From: JBBITW01 sp037440525
GTDB taxonomy: Bacteria; Desulfobacterota; BSN033; UBA1163
DNA length: 38,521 nucleotides
Reading direction: 5' to 3'
Assembly (NCBI GenBank): GCA_037440525.1
Contig: JBBITW010000006.1
Coordinates: forward strand, 1 to 38,521
Below the pieces are notes generated by a model. It searched no databases and was not told the DNA's origin. It was given only the letters and a program-made list of their open reading frames with translations. Shown here piece by piece: positions 1 through 9,300 of this stretch. Position 1 is the stretch's first letter. Each line of letters opens with the position of its first letter. The position numbers and the translations under genes were made by a program.

Positions 1-206
1 TTTGGCCTTTTGCCCTTCGCCCAGGTAAGCTCAACCTTTGCCTTCACCTCAAGCTGGCTTCCTCGATATTCGATCAGTTCAAAATCTTTTCTGATGTGGT
101 CAATGGCCCCTTTCCATTGGGCAGAAGGGTCTAACCACAAGATAAGCTCAGGGTCAAGGGATTGAAAATATTCATTAAATTCTGCTCGTAATTCTTGGAT
201 AATCAT
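1..206 (-). CDS. pglZ: PglZ, BREX alkaline-phosphatase-superfamily protein (5' end only)
   Basis: Only the first 68 codons are in the window; the rest lies beyond base 1. The translated start (MIIQELRAEFNEYFQSL, then ILWLDPSAQW and a segment with ELTWAKG) resembles the N-terminus of BREX PglZ proteins, where a hydrophobic strand ending in a D-P motif opens the protein. PglZ is a core BREX component of the alkaline phosphatase superfamily needed for phage exclusion and host methylation. Its ATG shares an ATGA overlap with the stop of the upstream nucleotidyltransferase gene, so the two are translationally coupled. The catalytic metal-binding part is not visible. The assignment rests on this short N-terminus and on position after pglX. 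Confidence 0.72.
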   Translation of the reverse strand, partial: MIIQELRAEFNEYFQSLDPELILWLDPSAQWKGAIDHIRKDFELIEYRGSQLEVKAKVELTWAKGKRP

Positions 207-1051
207 TTATCACCCTCGGGGAATGGCTTAATATTAAGAGCATCTAAAAACACATTCACACGTTCAAAAGCGTCTCTTCTCATTCTTTCTTTCTCCTCCT
301 CATCATATATTTCCTCAAAATTCGTAACCCAAACAGGCCCCGGTGATTCGATATCCTTAAATTTTGTTCTTATTTTCCCAAGGCCTTCTTGTACCAGTTT
401 ATTGGATTTAAAGGGTTGAAAGACATTAACCAATTTTTCAATGCCACCTGGAAAGTATAAAATTGAAAAGTAGATGTCATAGGCATCCTTTTCTTTATAT
501 CGATCCCAAAGCGCCATTCCCTTCATAACAAGAAATGGGACAATATCTGCGATTTTTAGATTTACCTCATTGATGGCACCATCAGGCATCCTTTTACTTA
601 ATGTGAAAGAGATATTTTGACTAAAGGCTAAATCGCAGCCTCTTGCTTTTCTCGCCTTAACGTCTTGAACCTTTTGAGTCCGATGAGATTTAGAAGTCCC
701 TCCATATTCGCCGGCAAGCAAGTTTATTTTGACAGTTACCTGCGCGCCTGATTCTGTTTTGACGGTCCTGTTAAAAATATAGGGTTGTTCAGTCTCTTCA
801 TAGCCTCGTTCTCTTAAAAGTTCTAAAATGGTGCCGTACATTTCTGAAGAAATGTTTTTGAAATCAAAAGCCGCATCAATGTCGAGACTTCCAGTGTGTT
901 CATCCCTCTTTTCTTGGATGAGAAAATATGGAACCCATCCTCCCACAAGGACTATTGAGTCTTTGTATTCTCCAAGCACGGTCATAAATTCAACCAATAC
1001 AGATAAGCAAGCCTCAACTTCATCTTTAGGATAATCTGATTTTTTTACCAT
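203..1051 (-). CDS. AbiEii/AbiGii-like nucleotidyltransferase, putative toxin
   Basis: A 282-residue protein with the layout of the AbiEii/DUF1814 nucleotidyltransferase family. Visible motifs are LVGGW near residues 35-39 (nucleotide-binding GG), SLDIDAAF with metal-binding Asp57 and Asp59, and KGMALWDRYKEKDAYDIYF at about 177-195, which matches the conserved K...R.KD..D signature. In known AbiE systems the AbiEii protein is the toxin and transfers nucleotides to RNA. The expected third carboxylate after the next strand may be replaced: the segment reads VKINLL, with Asn110 where relatives often have Asp (alignment by eye). The start overlaps the end of the AbiEi-like gene by 7 bp and its stop overlaps the pglZ start by 4 bp, so it sits inside the BREX operon. 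Confidence 0.78.
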   Translation of the reverse strand: MVKKSDYPKDEVEACLSVLVEFMTVLGEYKDSIVLVGGWVPYFLIQEKRDEHTGSLDIDAAFDFKNISSEMYGTILELLRERGYEETEQPYIFNRTVKTESGAQVTVKINLLAGEYGGTSKSHRTQKVQDVKARKARGCDLAFSQNISFTLSKRMPDGAINEVNLKIADIVPFLVMKGMALWDRYKEKDAYDIYFSILYFPGGIEKLVNVFQPFKSNKLVQEGLGKIRTKFKDIESPGPVWVTNFEEIYDEEEKERMRRDAFERVNVFLDALNIKPFPEGDK

Positions 1052-2121
1052 TGCTTTCTCAGACGGTTTTCTATAAGAAACTGAGCGGCTTCTTCGCCGC
1101 GTTCTTTGTAGCCTCTTAGGTCTAAATAGAGCTGAACATCAGAAACCACTTTCATCCCATTGACCTCTTGCAGTCCGTAGAAGACCCCTTCGTCATAAGG
1201 CTCTAATATCGTGATATTCGGTCCCGAAGGAACCTCTTTCCACCCGAGAGCAAGAGCTACTTTTTCTATGGAATTTGATAAATAAACAAAGACCCTCTTA
1301 TATCTGAGAAATGGGGCTACCAGAGAGGCTCCAGAGGTAATGGTGAAGGCATACCTGATTTGATTAAATTCACAGTAATCAGCTATTTTCTTTTCAATAT
1401 TTTTGACATCATCTAATGAATAGTAATTTTTTATTTTATTTTCTCGATAGCTGTAATTTTCAGCCCATCTATTTAATAAGACCTCTGGATTAGAAAGGCA
1501 AAACTTCGCAGCTTTTTCATTGCCTATTTCCTTAATGAACTCATATTCAAGGAGTCGCCTTTTCAGATTTGACGTCTGTCCCAGACTGATATTGGCTTCC
1601 TTTGCCAGGTCTTTGACGAACCAATCTCTTTTCGGGTTACAAAGTAAGACTCTCAAGGCCCGGGTGGACCTTGTAGCGAATATTGATTTTAATGGCCTCG
1701 TGGAAGGGTAAGGGTTTGGTCTTCCTTCTATATTGATATAAACATTATTGAATTTGAAAAGACAATTTCCTGCGAGGTCAATATACCCGACCCCTGCCTC
1801 TTGACAAATGTTTTTTGATTCTTCTGAAATGAATGGAGCCCCAAAAACACCATAAAAATTCTCTTTATTTGTGAGGATAGATTGAAGTTGATTTACTGCC
1901 ATTCGGGCATATCTCGGCTGCCCGACTGACTTGACCTCAAAAACAATAAGATATTTTTCTTTCTCTTTTGTCTCTACCTGAACCACTAAGTCTGCCTTAA
2001 TATTCTGATTAAAAAATCTCGTCCCTTCAAAACCAGTACGGGTAACCTTGACAGTACCGGTCGAATCAAGAATCTCCTTAATTGATGTTTTTAATAATTC
2101 AATAATTTCAAGCTCTTTCAT
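1045..2121 (-). CDS. AbiEi-like antitoxin/regulator with N-terminal nuclease-like domain and winged helix
   Basis: 358 residues from the chosen ATG. The frame also opens at a TTG at 2190, but that TTG is the -35 box of a promoter, so the ATG at 2121 is preferred; it has no clear Shine-Dalgarno. From the chosen ATG, residues 42-80 hold an Asp in ADLVV, a Glu-x-Lys in FEVKS and a Gln in NQLQ, the spacing of a PD-(D/E)XK nuclease-like fold, followed by a GAPF...GVGYIDLAGN segment typical of this AbiEi-related family. A winged helix follows at about 150-200 (WFVKDLAKEANISLGQTSNLKRR is its core region). The partner nucleotidyltransferase is encoded immediately downstream. AbiEi proteins neutralise AbiEii and repress their own promoter by binding inverted repeats. 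Two palindromes flank this promoter. Confidence 0.75.
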   Translation of the reverse strand: MKELEIIELLKTSIKEILDSTGTVKVTRTGFEGTRFFNQNIKADLVVQVETKEKEKYLIVFEVKSVGQPRYARMAVNQLQSILTNKENFYGVFGAPFISEESKNICQEAGVGYIDLAGNCLFKFNNVYINIEGRPNPYPSTRPLKSIFATRSTRALRVLLCNPKRDWFVKDLAKEANISLGQTSNLKRRLLEYEFIKEIGNEKAAKFCLSNPEVLLNRWAENYSYRENKIKNYYSLDDVKNIEKKIADYCEFNQIRYAFTITSGASLVAPFLRYKRVFVYLSNSIEKVALALGWKEVPSGPNITILEPYDEGVFYGLQEVNGMKVVSDVQLYLDLRGYKERGEEAAQFLIENRLRKQW

Positions 2122-2143
2122 TGTATTTTCATTATTTATTAGA

Positions 2144-2163
2144 ATTTCAGCGTTTGCTGAAAT
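2144..2163. promoter_or_regulatory. Palindromic operator 1 of the AbiE-like unit
   Basis: The core TTTCAGCGTTTGCTGAAA is an inverted repeat with 8-bp arms (including the flanking A/T) around a 4-bp centre. It overlaps the end of the -10 box and the predicted transcription start of the AbiE-like promoter, a position where a bound repressor would block transcription. A second copy of the same arm sequence lies 68 bp upstream. The binding protein is inferred to be the AbiEi-like product. Confidence 0.6.
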
Positions 2164-2190
2164 TTTATCATTTAGTGAAACATGCGTCAA
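2162..2190 (-). promoter_or_regulatory. Sigma70-type promoter for the AbiE-like pair and pglZ
   Basis: On the minus strand TTGACG (2190-2185) and TAAAAT (2167-2162) are separated by exactly 17 bp. This gives a predicted start near 2155, leaving about 34 bases of leader before the ATG at 2121. It would let the AbiE-like pair and the coupled pglZ be transcribed independently of the upstream BREX genes. Confidence 0.6.
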
Positions 2191-2212
2191 GAGATTTCAA
2201 GTTTTGGTTAGG

Positions 2213-2230
2213 TTTCAGCAATTGCTGGAA
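2213..2230. promoter_or_regulatory. Palindromic operator 2 of the AbiE-like unit
   Basis: TTTCAGCAATTGCTGGAA is a palindrome with one mismatched pair. It shares the TTTCAGC arm and the GCTG half with operator 1. It lies between the end of pglX and the -35 box, with its centre 68 bp from the centre of operator 1. The pair could support cooperative binding or looping. Confidence 0.55.
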
Positions 2231-2255
2231 TAGTTTAAAAAACCGAAACAAAAAC

Positions 2256-3752
2256 TCAAGTCAGTCTCCAAATGGTATTTTGCTCTTTATCGTCCTCGCG
2301 CCAGCGGTTGCGGTCAGCAATAGCACGCTCAACATCCTTTGAAGCTAAAACCGGTGATGCTAATAAATCAAGCTTCTGTAATGGAGCAATGTTTACCCGG
2401 ACTCCATCATCAATTAAAGGCTCGTATGGAATTGCTATTAACTTATCTAACTTGTTTGAAAACTCCTCAAGTTCAAACTCGATGTCTGATAGTTTCCCCA
2501 TTGTCAACCCGCCTGGAACCGATTCTCCTCTTCGTGCTTTTTCAAGGAGCGAACCATAATAACTCTGAACCCTGGCAAGGTGTCTATTCTTTAAGTTCTT
2601 GATCATATCGAGGGAGATTTTATGATAAAAAATCAATACTTGAAATGTCCCGTTTGAGCTTGTGATGTGCCATGCAATGGGTCGTTTTTTGAACTGGCTG
2701 GTGTGACGCTTGAAAAATTCCTTCTCCAGCCATTGGCCAAGAGTCATCTTCTTCTTGGGAGGCGTCTTGCCTTTTATTTCAGCCTCTTTGCAAGAGGCGT
2801 TATATAAAATATCCGCAAATTCTGACTCGATATCAGCAATTCTATCTTCACCAAATTCTGCCCCAATTCTATCACGGACCTTCTCAAGAAGTGGTTTTTC
2901 TCCAGTATGATCGGTTATAGGGATAATGCCATCTTTATCAGCCCACTCCGGAATAGGCTCATTTGCCTCAATCTGCTTTGGCCAGCGAAATCCAAGCATT
3001 CTTAGAATCATAACCGTGAAATAATCTTCCACATACCTCTTACATTCAGGCCAGCAGACGAGTCCTTCCTTCTCTCGCATCTCTTTCAAGAGCCAGTAAA
3101 TAGATATGGGATGGATTTCCATCTTAACAGACAGCTCCTCGAGAAATGTCTCTGTGGGGATTGGGATTCTTTTCCCAATAAGTAATTCAGTTTCTTCTTC
3201 CTCATTGGAATCGGCAGCATTTTCTTCACCCTCAATCACATCTTCAACTTTTGCCCCAGGTCCTGCTTCATATAAAGTACGCAGTCGGGATTTGATTCGG
3301 GATAGTTCTTTTTCTGATGGGCTAATACGCATGTGATTGTTTAGGTATTCGATTACTTCCTTGGGGATTTCACAGACATCTGTTTCAGGAATTGTGTCAT
3401 AGCCTTTAATGAGCGGATGCCAGCCGGCGGGGGTGCCTGTTTCATCTGCTATCATCTTGCTTTCAACATTGCTGAGTTCATATAGCAAGAAGACACGTGA
3501 TTCCATAATACCTTCGTTCATCAAGATTAGGACAGAACCCTTTGATTCTTTATTGATAAGTTGAAATATTATTTGCAATATGGTGATGCCATTTCTAGTT
3601 TCGAGGACACCGTGGGCGAAACAAGGCTCAGTCATATCAGAAGATATAAGGCTCTTTTTCTGCGATATACAAAACTGAACACACTGAACAATTGTTTCGT
3701 CCTTAGCATCGTTTATTGGGATTCGTGAAACGTAACCCTCACGGAACTTCAA
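2256..3752 (-). CDS. PglX C-terminal fragment (after the in-frame TGA)
   Basis: This is the largest downstream open part of pglX, about 498 residues from a TTG at 3752. It starts within the KFREGYVSRIPI segment that normally follows the methyltransferase target-recognition region. It is in the same frame as the preceding fragment, from which only the TGA at 3768-3770 separates it. No methyltransferase motifs are present here; the fragment ends in a charged region (RNRWREDDKEQN). It could be made only by re-initiation or readthrough, and probably is not functional alone. Confidence 0.6.
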   Translation of the reverse strand: MKFREGYVSRIPINDAKDETIVQCVQFCISQKKSLISSDMTEPCFAHGVLETRNGITILQIIFQLINKESKGSVLILMNEGIMESRVFLLYELSNVESKMIADETGTPAGWHPLIKGYDTIPETDVCEIPKEVIEYLNNHMRISPSEKELSRIKSRLRTLYEAGPGAKVEDVIEGEENAADSNEEEETELLIGKRIPIPTETFLEELSVKMEIHPISIYWLLKEMREKEGLVCWPECKRYVEDYFTVMILRMLGFRWPKQIEANEPIPEWADKDGIIPITDHTGEKPLLEKVRDRIGAEFGEDRIADIESEFADILYNASCKEAEIKGKTPPKKKMTLGQWLEKEFFKRHTSQFKKRPIAWHITSSNGTFQVLIFYHKISLDMIKNLKNRHLARVQSYYGSLLEKARRGESVPGGLTMGKLSDIEFELEEFSNKLDKLIAIPYEPLIDDGVRVNIAPLQKLDLLASPVLASKDVERAIADRNRWREDDKEQNTIWRLT

Positions 3753-3767
3753 ATCAGTGCTTATTGA

Positions 3768-5822
3768 TCAAAGTAAATAACTTGTGAGCCTAGAGTTTAA
3801 TATAGCGCCGATAAGATACTGCGGAGATTCAGAAAATATCCCGGGTGAAGCGCTGTCACAAATACTAAGTCCATCCAAACATCTGGCTCCCAAACTACCT
3901 TGAGCCATCAAACTGTAAGTCCAACCATGTTTGAAGAAAGTATTTGTCTTTATTAACCAATCACAATTTCCATCAAGATAGGAATATTTTTTAAGCAGTG
4001 CTCTTCTCAGTCCGTCTCCATTCTCTGACCAATCAAGTAACCGCGATTCATATCCGTACCATCGTCGGTATCCTCCAGCCTTTAAATATTTTAGCCATCT
4101 TCCGCCTCTTTCACTTATTTCCCAAACGAATCGCAAAAATCTATTATTATCACATGTGTCAACGCCACGGCTAACATTATACAATCTTCCGAGTTGTTCA
4201 TGCTCTATCAGAATGTCGAGGAATCTCTGCGTGAGCCAGTAAACGATGGGATATTCGGTGAGATCCAAAAATAGCAACTGATTTATTGAGAAAATGATTG
4301 ATTGGTTAAATTTTCTGGTGGCATTCTCTAATAATATCCTCTTTTCGCTAGGCGATTTGGCTGCGATTAAGCGAAAGGCAATAATATGATGTTTCTTCGA
4401 TATGAATTGGTTTTCCAGCGTGAAAAGGGAGCAGTTGACAACTTCACCACCTATTTCTGCAAAAGCACGAGGTCCGAGATGAGCTATGGTCTGAATTGAT
4501 GATTCCTGTATAATCTTCTCTCGTATTTTCATAAATTTGCTAAGAAACATCCACGACTGTTGGGTAACCATTGCAACAATTCCACGATTTGTTGCCCATT
4601 CCCGGTTTCTCAAAATGAAAGCCGCATATAAATCCCGTTTTCCTTCAGGATAGACCCTTTGCACATAATCCTTTAATTCTTTTCCCATATTGCCTGAGCC
4701 CATGTATGGCGGATTAGTTGCCACCACGTCGTATCGTTTGTTGCAAAGCTCCAAAAACTTGAATCCGCGGCTCGCTTCATGGGCAAATACTTGGGCTCTT
4801 GTATCGCCGCGCTCAGATGCCTCCTTATAGTATTCATCAAGGGCTCTTGTAACCTGACTCAGAACTTCTCCCCAAAACTGATCATCTGTAACTTTATCAA
4901 AAGGGAGTTCCTGTTGTTCCGGCGTCAACATTTGCCGAAAAAGAGAAAACTGTTTGGGCGCCTTCTCTCTCTTCCATGCAGAAAGCAACCTTTCCTTCTC
5001 CCTGTGAATCAATTCCTTCAAATCTTCTTCAGGTCTTGCTAAACTTCCGATTTCCGAAAGGTTTTTAAGTCTTCCAGAAATACCTTTAATAATATTGATT
5101 GCGTATGGTTCCTCCTTAAATCTCTCCTCGCACCATGATAAGAATTCGGGGGTATTAAGCAAGGAGGCATCCGCTACAACAAGATTGACCTTTGTTGGAA
5201 GTAACTTCGGTGCACCTACTGATTTTTGATACTCTCTCATTCTGAGGTAGAAAACGAGGTATGAGAGCTGCACGGAGCGTAAATCTATGTCTATTCCATG
5301 AAGGTTAAACTCAAGAATGGTAGTGGGAATTTTTTCTCTGGATACAAGCCATTCTTTTGGAATTTTGTCCTCGAACGCCAGACGAGCCTCTTCCTCATAC
5401 ATCTGGACAAAAAAATCAAAAGCAACCAATAAAAAATGTCCGCTCCCACAGGCAGGATCAAGGAAGGATAAAGATTTTACTGGTTTAGCTTCACGAGGCT
5501 TTAAATCCTGGTCTTTGACAAAATACGGCCAGTTTTCGCAGAGTTTCGAATCAGGGTACATCTCCATCCAGATAGCACCGAGGGAGTTCTGAATAAGATA
5601 ATCCACCATATAGCGCTCAGTATAGAGGGAGGTAGCGGGAACAATATCATCACCTTCAATCTTTTTCTTTTTAGTTCGAACCTCTTCGAATACCCTGTCC
5701 TTCTCTTCCGTTTGGAAATATTGATATACCCAGCCAATGAGTTCAGGCTCTTTGAAAGCATCTTCAGGAATATCCTCATTTAAAGCGCGAATGCACTCTC
5801 GCAGGCCCTGAATGGATGGCAT
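3768..5822 (-). CDS. PglX catalytic fragment (SAM-binding and NPPY motifs)
   Basis: 684 residues from an ATG at 5822 that lies at a frameshift and is probably an internal methionine of pglX. SAM-binding motif I is LDPACGSGHFLL (about residues 121-132) and catalytic motif IV is NPPY at 370-373, the N6-adenine methyltransferase pair. The preceding ATSLYTERYMVDYLIQNSLG resembles the region just before motif I in PglX. It ends at the TGA at 3770-3768. As it stands it lacks about 170 N-terminal and 500 C-terminal residues. Confidence 0.65.
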   Translation of the reverse strand: MPSIQGLRECIRALNEDIPEDAFKEPELIGWVYQYFQTEEKDRVFEEVRTKKKKIEGDDIVPATSLYTERYMVDYLIQNSLGAIWMEMYPDSKLCENWPYFVKDQDLKPREAKPVKSLSFLDPACGSGHFLLVAFDFFVQMYEEEARLAFEDKIPKEWLVSREKIPTTILEFNLHGIDIDLRSVQLSYLVFYLRMREYQKSVGAPKLLPTKVNLVVADASLLNTPEFLSWCEERFKEEPYAINIIKGISGRLKNLSEIGSLARPEEDLKELIHREKERLLSAWKREKAPKQFSLFRQMLTPEQQELPFDKVTDDQFWGEVLSQVTRALDEYYKEASERGDTRAQVFAHEASRGFKFLELCNKRYDVVATNPPYMGSGNMGKELKDYVQRVYPEGKRDLYAAFILRNREWATNRGIVAMVTQQSWMFLSKFMKIREKIIQESSIQTIAHLGPRAFAEIGGEVVNCSLFTLENQFISKKHHIIAFRLIAAKSPSEKRILLENATRKFNQSIIFSINQLLFLDLTEYPIVYWLTQRFLDILIEHEQLGRLYNVSRGVDTCDNNRFLRFVWEISERGGRWLKYLKAGGYRRWYGYESRLLDWSENGDGLRRALLKKYSYLDGNCDWLIKTNTFFKHGWTYSLMAQGSLGARCLDGLSICDSASPGIFSESPQYLIGAILNSRLTSYLL

Positions 5823-6341
5823 TATGATGTGGAATATTCATCATCGGGATCGAATAGAATCTTGATATCATCCTGGAGCTCCCGGAAAATAGCCTGTAAA
5901 AATGCCTTGAGGCTTTCGGTATCCTCTGTATCAAATTGAATTCCGGAGTTTTCTTTCAAGAACCTGTAGTGTCGGAGACTCCTTCCCGCGTAGTCCTCCT
6001 AATCTTTATACATTCATCTATGAGACCACGGACTTCCATTGAACGGAGGGCAATGAGTCGGTTTAAGTAAGTGAAAGCAACTTCTCGGCAGTACCGCTCA
6101 ATGCCTGTTTTCTGGTCTCCGCCAACTGCCTGAACCTCTCGATCAATAATTGCCTCAAGGCGTCTTCTGCGCTTTTTGCCGTGCTCGTCGAGAAGTGCCA
6201 GTTTCTCAATGGGTACTCTTCGCCCATCAGGAAATATCCCATATTGTCTTAAAACTGAAGGGATATCTTCTTTCTCAAGAAGTTTCCTTAAGGCAAGGAT
6301 TGTTTTTTTAATTGCCTTTTTTGTCGTCTCTTCTATAAATC

Positions 6342-9300
6342 TTAATCCAACTCCACTTCTTGATTATCCTTCAAGACTTCTTTCACAGCCTTGTCAATGC
6401 CCGTTAATGTCTTTTTAAGGTCATCTTCATTTCGGATCACTTTGGGAACATCTGGTAATTCACGTAATCGAATTCGCTTTCTTGGTTTTTCCTCTGAAGG
6501 CTTTCTACCTTTTTTCTTAATTGCTAAGGCCTCAATCTCCTGGCGTATTCGGTCCTCTATGGCTTCGATCTCCGAAACCCCTGTCCAGAGTCCCTGGATT
6601 GTAACCTCCTCATTCGTTAACTCGAAGTAAGCTTCTTTCAGTGTCTCTTTCTTGTTCTGAAGTGGGGATAGACACTCTTTAAAATCACTCTCAGTAAGTC
6701 CTTCTTGCTTTCCGAATGATAAAAGTCTCTCGGTCGCCTTATTTATTGCTTCGATGCATCTATTCTTAAGATCATCAAATTTTTTCTCAAGCTCAGGTAT
6801 TGCCTGTAGAAGAAGAGAAACAGCTTCTGAGAATCTTTCAAGAAGGTTCTTTTCCACCCATCTCTTTTCAAGAAAATCAGTTCCTTCAATTGTGTTAGGC
6901 ATATCAGCTTTACCAATGCGATCTCTTAAAAAGCGTCCAATCGGAAGGAACTTAACCATGTCACTAAACTTCTTTCTGTCGGGTGAATTGTAGAACTTTG
7001 TCAGATTGTTTATGATTGCAACGCTTTTACGAACACCTTCCAGATTTTCGAGGAATTTTTTAACTATTGGGTTTGGTCGTTTGATGTTAATAATTTCATT
7101 TAATGTATCCGGTGCCTTGGCGAAAGTATCACTCACTGGAAATTGGGACCCTTCAACCCACGCTTTAAGGTGGCGATGTTCATCCGTTGACTCGCTTATC
7201 TTTTTTTCAAGAATCTCAGCAATTGAACTTGGTGTTTCATGAGGTTTAACGCCAAAGATTAACTCTGCTTCTTCTCGAGCTTTCTGAATTTCATCGGCGG
7301 ATGGTGGAGTTTCTGTCTCAAGAGTCAGTTCTGAACGATTAAACTTTCTGCTGTCAATAAATACTTTTCGCGCCTCTTCTACCCGATAATCTCGGTAAAT
7401 AGCATTTTCATATTTTATCGCAAGAAAATTGGAGCGAAATATGGCAGTAGTTATTACCCTTATCAGATTTTGGTCCCATCCATAAGGTATGCCGGTGAAC
7501 TTGGTACAAAGTGTGTCACCATTGATTCGTTCTCCTTTTTGTGTAGCTTTATCAAGATAATCGTAGATATCTGAAACCGCAGGAGTTGTCACCTTAAGAT
7601 TCCCTTGGTTGTCAAACAGGCCAAGCCCTGGTGGCTGACTTGAAGATTCTCCTACTGCTTTGAGTTTTTGAGATGATTCCGTAAGTATGTCTTCAATGGT
7701 CTTTCGTTCATTGATTATTTTATGTTTTGCTCTACTGAATTGAGTATAAACCTTTGGAATAATGCTTGACATTTCTCTATTAAAAATCGCGTTCAGATTG
7801 TCCCCTCCGGCAGCTATGGAGTGAGTAGTACCTTGAAATACAATGTGCCCTTCACGCAAGCAACGGCGAATTTCTTCTTCAATTTGTGGCTTTATATGTG
7901 TTTCGAGCTCATCAAGGTAGCGACGTGCCCTTTTTCTTCGCTCTGTCGATTGCGAAGTATCTGATTCTATTGGTCGCATTGCGTTTTCTGTTCCAATCAA
8001 GGATGTAAGAAGGCCCTCAATTTTAGAAGATTTGTTAGATAACCAATAGACGATATAAGGTTCGGAGAGAGACTTCTCCTCCAGGTCATCAATGGAAGTA
8101 TCATTGAGCGTTACAGATAGACAAGAAAAAATCCTTAATTCCAAATTACCTTTACTGTGAATCACCTGCCCAGGAGTGTAATCCCCCTGATCGTTAAAGC
8201 GGCCGTCACAAATGACTCGTATATCAAATTGAAACTTATCCTCATATTGAACTACCCCAATAGGTAGGACATGAGACGTTAGGAATTGCTCTTTTAACTT
8301 TTCTCTACGATGGATCGTCTTAACCTCTGACTTTTTCTGTGCAATCAACTCGGCGTCATCTCGCTCCTCTCCAGATATGTATTTGTAAAGGCCACCTGAT
8401 TCAACAACGTAAGCTGCAGCCTGGAGCTGCTCCAGCCCTTTACTAATCTTTGATTCTAATGTTTTAAGGTCAGTATCTATATGGTCTGCCATCAGGAGTG
8501 CCAGGTTTCGAGGTGAAGTTGGAATGTAATCGAGCTGTTGGACAAGAAATAAGGTTTGAAGTAAGCGTTTCAAAGGAAATTCTTGTTTAGGAATCCTTTG
8601 GTCTACCCCGTTTATTTCGGCGCGAATTTGGTGAGGAATCTCAACATCCTGGAGTTCAGAATAGATTTGATCAAAAGGAACAATTTTCCCTATTTCTGCC
8701 TGCTTATATCCATTCTCTTCTCGTGCAAGAACACCTTGAGTGATCCCTAATAAACTTCTGGTGGCACCTGCCAGGACGTCCGAGCGTCCTCCGGCGGTTC
8801 GGATTGAATGAAGGATCTCGGGGGCCAATATTAATTGATAAGGCCGGAAAGGATAACAGGAAATGAATCGTTCTTCATTTAGATCTGGAAAGGTTCGGCT
8901 TATCTTGGAAAGACCTCCAAGTTCTGAAATTGCACCCGATTTTTGCTGATATAGTTTCTTAAGTTCCGTTTCTCCTTTCACAGATTTTTTAAATAGCCTT
9001 TCCTCAAGCACCACTTCGATGTTTTCAGCTGTTAGGGTATATTGCTTCTTGAATCTTCCTTCAAGCCATTTGAAGTCTACCTGAAATTCACGAGCATTAT
9101 CGACCAAATCCTTGAGTGAATCGTGTCCCGTAGCAAATATCCATATATGCCCTTTGCCAACCTTTGCAAATTCTTCAGTGAGGGTTCCTACGTCGTGGAG
9201 CTTCTTTCCGCTATCAGCAATGAACTGCCCAAGTTCATCTACGATAAATAGAACTCGATGGGTCTTACCTTTATCTTTCTTATCCAACTCAATAATGTAT

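Larger units (their letters stand above)
2256..6336 (-). pseudogene. pglX: Disrupted pglX, BREX adenine-specific DNA methyltransferase
   Basis: When the frames are joined this stretch encodes a PglX of about 1,350 residues, the BREX methyltransferase that marks host DNA at adenines and is needed for exclusion. Four lesions break it. (1) The reading frame begins 5 bp after brxC with ATA at 6336-6334 followed by EETTKKAIKKTILALRKLL; from the upstream in-frame TAA (6366-6364) no ATG, GTG or TTG occurs for about 100 codons. (2) A frameshift near 5999-6003 separates ...DECIKI from EDYAGRSLRHYRF. (3) A second frameshift near 5820-5826 separates DPDDEYSTS from MPSIQGLRE. (4) An in-frame TGA at 3770-3768 lies between LTSYLL and SISTDLKFREGYV. 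brxC next door (3.7 kb) has no lesion, which argues against general sequencing error. A C-to-T change from CGA (Arg) would explain lesion 4. Confidence 0.8.

Noticed and set aside
2119..2190. TTG start at 2190 for the AbiEi-like gene (23 extra residues)
   Set aside because: The TTG is the first base triplet of a TTGACG -35 box and the extra codons run through the -10 box and operator; the ATG at 2121 lies after the predicted transcription start.
3768..3770. TGA in pglX as recoded (selenocysteine or tryptophan) codon
   Set aside because: TGA serves as a normal stop in other genes of the window, no hairpin of SECIS type is evident next to it, and pglX has three other lesions.
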